Shown here piece by piece: positions 25,725-29,567 of a stretch of DNA of 29,567 nucleotides (positions are counted from its first letter, which is position 1; each line of letters begins with the position of its first letter). Origin of the DNA: Lachnospiraceae bacterium (GTDB lineage: Bacteria; Bacillota_A; Clostridia; Lachnospirales; Lachnospiraceae); the NCBI GenBank assembly GCA_009774465.1, contig VSNT01000035.1, positions 1 to 29,567 on the forward strand, written 5' to 3'. A program made the position numbers and the translations under genes. The notes under the pieces were generated by a model. It did not search any database. It worked only from the letters and a program-made list of their open reading frames with translations, and was not told the origin of the DNA.

Positions 25725-26498
25725 TTGGAACAATATACAAAGAAAAAAATAATATATCAAATACTGCCTCTGCTTTCTGTATCTGCGCTGATTCTTGCCT
25801 GGATTATTTTTTCTTATTCAACAGGAGGAATTATATTTCCGGCCCCAATATCCGTCTTTCAAAGGGTTCTTAAAACCTTTGAAACTCCAATTGCCAATAT
25901 GACAATCATTGGCCATACGCTGATCAGTTTAAAAAGAGTTTTAATCGGCTTACTTGTAAGCTGTGTTTCAGGGATCAGCATTGGAATACTGGTAGGCAGT
26001 AACAAGTATCTGAAAGCCACAATCGGAAGTTTTCTGGAAATTTTCAGGCCAATCCCCCCTATTGCCTGGATACCTATTATGATTATGTGGTTTGGAATAG
26101 GCGAACTGCCAAAGGTACTTTTAATTGTACTGGGTTCCTTCTTTCCGGTTATGTTAAATACTGCCTCCGGTATTTTACTCGTAAACAAAATTAATTTAGA
26201 TGTAGGACAAATTTTTGGAGGAAATAAACTCAGTATTTTAAAGGAAATTATACTGCCTACAGCCCTGCCTTCTATATTTTCCGGCATAAGAACTTCCGTA
26301 AGCTGCGGTTGGACAGTAGTTCTTGCCGCCGAAATGATGGGCGCACAGCAGGGACTTGGACTTTTAGTTATGAAGGGCTGGGGCATTAACGATATGGCAT
26401 TGGTACTTGGCGCAGTCATCATTATTGCCATTATCGGCGCATTGTTTTCGTACTTACTTAAAAAAGCAGAAAGGTTGTTGATGCCGTGGAACAGATAA
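25725..26498 (+). CDS. ABC importer permease 2 (TauC/SsuC type)
   Basis: The 257-residue protein starts at TTG 25725, with AAGGAG (25711-25716) eight bases upstream and no competing ATG. It has the same plan as permease 1: six helices, the EIFRPIPPIAWIPIMIMWFG run and the IFGGNKLSILKEIILPTALP coupling loop. The coupling loops differ in charge (TTFIRVG against SILKEII), which fits two permeases that each dock on a different ATPase. The last 13 bases overlap the start of the first ATPase gene, so translation is coupled. With two permeases and two ATPases, the transporter is probably fully heteromeric, unlike the usual TauBC homodimers. Confidence 0.92.
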   Translation: MEQYTKKKIIYQILPLLSVSALILAWIIFSYSTGGIIFPAPISVFQRVLKTFETPIANMTIIGHTLISLKRVLIGLLVSCVSGISIGILVGSNKYLKATIGSFLEIFRPIPPIAWIPIMIMWFGIGELPKVLLIVLGSFFPVMLNTASGILLVNKINLDVGQIFGGNKLSILKEIILPTALPSIFSGIRTSVSCGWTVVLAAEMMGAQQGLGLLVMKGWGINDMALVLGAVIIIAIIGALFSYLLKKAERLLMPWNR

Positions 26499-27249
26499 GA
26501 GATAAAAAAGTCGAAGTTAATAATTTATCTAAAGTTTTCTTTCAAAAGGACTCCTATTTTGAGGTTGTAAATGATGTAAGCTTTGACGTTTATGACGGTG
26601 AATTTCTGGTTCTTTTAGGCCCCGGACGTTGTGGCAAAACAGTTCTTTTAAATATGCTGATTGGTACGGAAGACAAAACAGAAGGGCAGATTAAAGTCAA
26701 TCACGCTGGCGGCGAAAAAACTCTCCGGCCATGTCAATGGTTTTTCAAAAGAAAGCCCTGCTGCCTTTTAAAACCGTTATGGAAAACGTAGAGCTTGGAC
26801 TGAAATTCCAAAAAATGGAAAAGGAAAAACGCAGAAAAATCTGCCAAAAATACATTGATCTGGTTGGCCTGCATGGCTTTGAAAACTCCTATCCCCACGA
26901 ATTATCCGGCGGAATGCAGCAGAGAGTGGGAATTGCAAGAGCTTACGCGGTAGATCCTGATATTCTTATTATGGATGAGCCTTTTGGCGCTTTGGATGCC
27001 CAGACCAGATATCAAATGGAAGAAGAACTTCTTCAAATATGGGAGAAAGAAAGAAAAACTATCATTTTTGTTACAAACAATATAGAAGAGGCTGTATATC
27101 TGGCAGACAGAATTATTTTACTAAGCGGCTGTCCCGCCCATGTGAAAGAAATTTTTTCCATTGACCTGCCAAAGCCAAGGGACTTATTTGATCCTGAATT
27201 TTTAAGGATCAGGGAACAGATAGAAGAACAGACTGACTTATCATTATAA
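26486..27249 (+). pseudogene. ABC importer ATPase 1, interrupted by a one-base frameshift
   Basis: The gene opens at GTG 26486 and is read to about 26725. It then continues in the -1 frame from about 26731 to the stop at 27249. Part one has an altered Walker A, GPGRCGKT (residues 45-52). Part two has the Q-loop VFQKKALLPF, a perfect signature LSGGMQQR, Walker B ILIMDEP and D-loop GALDAQ. Where the H-loop His is expected it reads VTNN, with Asn (AAC at 27076-27078). Joined, the product would have about 254 residues, the normal length. A missing base in the A6 run (26715-26720) or in the following CTCTCCGGCC explains the break. Nothing else is degraded, so the loss is recent, a sequencing error, or recoding. 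The inner ATG at 26731 has no ribosome-binding site. The gene overlaps permease 2. Confidence 0.85.
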
Positions 27250-27261
27250 TGTGAGGTTACT

Positions 27262-27999
27262 ATGGATGCAAAAGTAAAAGTTGAACATTTAACAAAAAAA
27301 TACGGGGATCTATTGGTTTTAGACGATATTTCTTTTTCCATAAAAAAGGGAGAATTCCTCTGCATTGTAGGACCTACCGGATGTGGAAAAACAACTTTTT
27401 TAAATTTGTTGACCAAAATCATAGAACCCACTTCAGGCAATATTTACATTGACGGTGTTCCTGCCAATCCAAAGGTTCATAATATTTCTTCTGTATTTCA
27501 GGAACCTTCTGCATTTCCCTGGCTTACAGCCGAGCAAAATATAGAGTATGGATTAAAAATTAAAAAGTACGATCCAAAATACATCAAGGAACAAAGCGCA
27601 AAAATTCTGGCCTTATTAGGACTTGAAGACTATAAAAATGTTTACCCGAGGGATATGTCGGTCAGTATGGAACAGCGTGTTGTGATTGGTAGGGCATTTG
27701 CAATGAATCCGGATCTGCTTCTTATGGACGAACCCTATGGGCAAATGGACATTAAGATGAGATATTACCTTGAGGACGAAGTTGTTCGGTTGTGGAAAGT
27801 TACCGGAAGCACTGTTTTATTTGTTACACACAACCTGGAAGAAGCGGTTTATCTGGCAGAGCGGGTGTTGGTTCTTACCAATAAGCCTGCGACCATTAAA
27901 ACGGAGATTCAAGTTGATCTGGAACGTCCACGTAAGGTTTCCTCACCTGAATTTGTGGAAATACGAAAAGAACTGACGGATATGATTAAGTGGTGGTAA
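27262..27999 (+). CDS. ABC importer ATPase 2 with degenerate signature motif
   Basis: This 245-residue ATPase has an intact Walker A GPTGCGKT (about 36-43), Q-loop SVFQEPSAFPW, Walker B LLLMDEP and H-loop His in FVTHNLEEA. Its signature is MSVSMEQR instead of LSGGMQQR (27655-27678), and the D-loop reads GQMD instead of SALD. Such a sequence can bind ATP but would not complete the opposite site normally. Together with the altered Walker A and H-loop of ATPase 1, all degenerate motifs would fall in one composite site and all good ones in the other. GAGG lies six bases before the ATG, 12 bases after ATPase 1. The stop is directly followed by a strong hairpin (28001-28037). Confidence 0.92.
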   Translation: MDAKVKVEHLTKKYGDLLVLDDISFSIKKGEFLCIVGPTGCGKTTFLNLLTKIIEPTSGNIYIDGVPANPKVHNISSVFQEPSAFPWLTAEQNIEYGLKIKKYDPKYIKEQSAKILALLGLEDYKNVYPRDMSVSMEQRVVIGRAFAMNPDLLLMDEPYGQMDIKMRYYLEDEVVRLWKVTGSTVLFVTHNLEEAVYLAERVLVLTNKPATIKTEIQVDLERPRKVSSPEFVEIRKELTDMIKWW

Positions 28000-28000
28000 A

Positions 28001-28076
28001 TACAAAGAAAGGTTTGCGGAACAAACCTTTCTTTGTATAAGAAGAATGCCCTAGCGGACATTCTTCACTATTTTTC
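28001..28076 (+). terminator. Two tandem hairpins between ATPase 2 and the kinase
   Basis: The first hairpin pairs 28001-28016 with 28022-28037, a perfect 16-bp stem (TACAAAGAAAGGTTTG) with loop CGGAA and no T-run. The second pairs GAAGAATG (28041-28048) with CATTCTTC (28059-28066) and is followed by ACTATTTTTC, like a weak terminator. The pair could reduce expression of the kinase, process the transcript or protect the 3' end of the transporter mRNA. Confidence 0.75.
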
Positions 28077-28103
28077 TATACTTTACATTTTATGGAGTTA
28101 ATT

Positions 28104-29567
28104 ATGGCAAAAATAGCGGGAATTGATATTGGCACTACAAATGCAAAAATGACTGTGTATGATGAAAATGGGGATGAACTTGCCCAGGCTTCTTCTTATT
28201 ATCAGAACCGCTGTCTTCATTCCATACCTGCCAGATCCATCTGGGATGCGGTTTTATTTTGTATATCCGATATCAGCAGACAATTGTCTCCTCACGACCA
28301 GATTGACGCACTGGCAGTTTCTTCTTTCGGAGAAAGCGTCGTGGCTATTGATAAAGAGGGAACTCCTCTTACCGATATTATTCTTCGTACTGCTGCAAAT
28401 GGCGAAGAAGAGTTATCCGAAATTCTTAACTGTATCTCCGAAAAGGAAATTACTTCTATTACCGGATTGTTTCCCAACAGGCGGTTTTCTCTTGTTAAAA
28501 TGAAATGGTATAAGGAAAAGTCCGGCGTCTATGATAAAATATACAAATTTCTTACAATAGATTCTTACATTATTTTTATGCTGACCGGAACCTTTTTTAC
28601 CAGTGAATCCACTGCCTGGAGAACAATGGCCTATGATATCAATTCTTTTTCATGGAGTCAAAAACTTCTTGACACAGCACAGATAGATTCTTCCAGACTG
28701 CCAGAGGTACTTCCTTCCGGAAGCTTTTGCAGCAAATGCAAAAATACTCTCTCCATCCATCATAAATTATTAACAGGCACCAAAGTTTATACCGGAGGAC
28801 ACGACCAGCTCTGTAATGCAGCAGGCTCCGGACTTATGGGCAACCGTCTGTTAAACTGCTCCGGAACTGTGGAATGTATCTCTTCTGTAATCCCTCCAGT
28901 CAGCATAAGTGAAAAAGGCAGACTAAAATTACAGCAGATCAGATACCCAGCAGATAGTAAAAATTCCTTTTCCTTTTGGGCGCCTGTTGCCGGATGCAGT
29001 TCTCTTGACTGGTGTCTTAATCTTCTCTGGTCAGACAAATTTTCAGAAAACAAAAAAGCAGCTCTGCACAGGGAAGTTCAAAATTTATGCAGCATGGAAC
29101 CTACACAGCTACTGATAGCGCCTTATTTTAACGGACGGGGTTTTCCTGATATCTGTGGCTCCGCCCAGGGAACTATAAAGGGACTTACCTTCAATACTAC
29201 TTCTGCCAACCTTTATCAGGGTATCATGGAAGGCATCACCTTTGAGGATAAGTTCTGTCTGGAAAAATTTCTTCCCTTTAAAAAAAGCAATCAGGAAATA
29301 GACGTTTTAGTATCCGGCGGCGGAAGTAATTCCGAATACTGGATGCAGATGAAAGCCAATATCTTCGAAAAAAACATTGTAAAATTGCGCCACTGCGAAT
29401 CAGGCACTATGGGAGCCATGATTTTTGCTGCCGTCGGTGAGGGATGTTACAAAAATTTTGATGAAGCATTTAAGAAATGTATGAAAGTGAAAAAAATTTA
29501 TGAACCTGATAAAGCTGTATCTGAAATGTATCATGAAAAATATTTAGATTATTTATCCTTTAGAAAC
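28104..29567 (+). CDS. FGGY-family carbohydrate kinase (3' end outside window)
   Basis: The frame from ATG 28104 stays open for 488 codons to the window end, with GGAG (28094-28097) well placed. The N-terminal phosphate-binding motif is GIDIGTTNAKMTVYDENG (about 6-23), followed by VSSFGESVVAIDKEGTPL. The catalytic Asp is in YTGGHDQLCNAAGSG (about 231-245). Near the C-terminus VSGGGSNSEYWMQMKAN is the adenosine-binding FGGY signature. Enzymes of the family phosphorylate xylulose, fuculose, rhamnulose, glycerol, erythritol and similar compounds; the substrate here is not identifiable. The length already visible nearly equals the family's usual 490-510 residues, so only a few codons are probably missing. 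Its place in the operon suggests that it phosphorylates the imported compound before aldolase cleavage. Confidence 0.9.
   Translation, partial: MAKIAGIDIGTTNAKMTVYDENGDELAQASSYYQNRCLHSIPARSIWDAVLFCISDISRQLSPHDQIDALAVSSFGESVVAIDKEGTPLTDIILRTAANGEEELSEILNCISEKEITSITGLFPNRRFSLVKMKWYKEKSGVYDKIYKFLTIDSYIIFMLTGTFFTSESTAWRTMAYDINSFSWSQKLLDTAQIDSSRLPEVLPSGSFCSKCKNTLSIHHKLLTGTKVYTGGHDQLCNAAGSGLMGNRLLNCSGTVECISSVIPPVSISEKGRLKLQQIRYPADSKNSFSFWAPVAGCSSLDWCLNLLWSDKFSENKKAALHREVQNLCSMEPTQLLIAPYFNGRGFPDICGSAQGTIKGLTFNTTSANLYQGIMEGITFEDKFCLEKFLPFKKSNQEIDVLVSGGGSNSEYWMQMKANIFEKNIVKLRHCESGTMGAMIFAAVGEGCYKNFDEAFKKCMKVKKIYEPDKAVSEMYHEKYLDYLSFRN

Noticed and set aside
25859..26431. A 190-codon open frame on the minus strand.
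   Set aside because: It is the antisense of permease 2, with no ribosome-binding site and no recognisable motif.
26715..26721. Programmed -1 frameshift at AAAAAAC in ATPase 1.
   Set aside because: The heptamer is out of register with the zero frame (codons GAA AAA ACT), and no stimulating structure was obvious, so error or mutation is more likely; not fully excluded.
1..29567. CRISPR arrays, tRNA or rRNA genes, insertion sequences, phage attachment sites.
   Set aside because: No regularly spaced repeats, cloverleaf-like or ribosomal sequences, transposase or integrase motifs were seen in any frame.

Overview
The window is from a low-GC, gut-type Firmicute, most likely a Lachnospiraceae member close to Blautia. 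The basis is the codon and base composition, strong GGAGG ribosome-binding sites, a Gram-positive bile salt hydrolase, a 450-residue Pgi, an Lhr-like helicase and protein styles typical of that family. No rRNA, tRNA, CRISPR array or insertion sequence was seen.

Layout. (1) 1-2314, minus strand, is an accessory patch. It holds the first 23 codons of a gene that resembles SMEK-domain conflict proteins, a 5'-truncated RelA/SpoT synthetase fragment, and an intact DUF4143-type ATPase whose last codons run into the fragment. (2) 2477-6461, minus, is an XRE regulator, ABC ATPase and FtsX-type permease operon with a promoter embedded in a palindrome. (3) 6590-7891, minus, is a membrane HD-GYP protein, opposite a short plus-strand unit with a secreted protein and a 50-residue membrane peptide. 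(4) 8844-16338, minus, holds housekeeping genes: pgi, a zinc-ribbon/TPR membrane protein, a UPF0340 protein and an Lhr-like helicase. (5) 16432-17861, minus, is a MefA-like MFS efflux gene whose leader encodes a 13-residue peptide and can fold to hide the MFS ribosome-binding site. (6) 17965-19189, minus, is an SDH/Clp-fold serine protease with a small partner gene; its promoter lies directly below three tandem DnaA-box-like sequences. (7) 19202-22377, minus, holds a MATE transporter, a bile salt hydrolase and a DeoR regulator. (8) 22626-29567, plus, is divergent from the DeoR gene: a class II aldolase, a TauA/SsuA-type lipoprotein, two permeases, two ATPases and an FGGY kinase cut by the window end.

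How the genes work together. The last block looks like an uptake and catabolism operon in which the imported compound is phosphorylated by the FGGY kinase and cleaved by the aldolase. The combination is unusual because the transporter belongs to the nitrate/sulfonate/taurine class rather than a sugar class. Its two ATPases carry complementary defects that would put every degenerate motif into one of the two ATP sites. The first ATPase gene also has a one-base frameshift.

The most interesting signals are the MFS translational attenuator, the asymmetric ATPase pair with its frameshift, the DnaA boxes at the protease promoter, and the truncated alarmone-synthetase patch at the left edge. All calls are from reading the sequence only; no database search was run.
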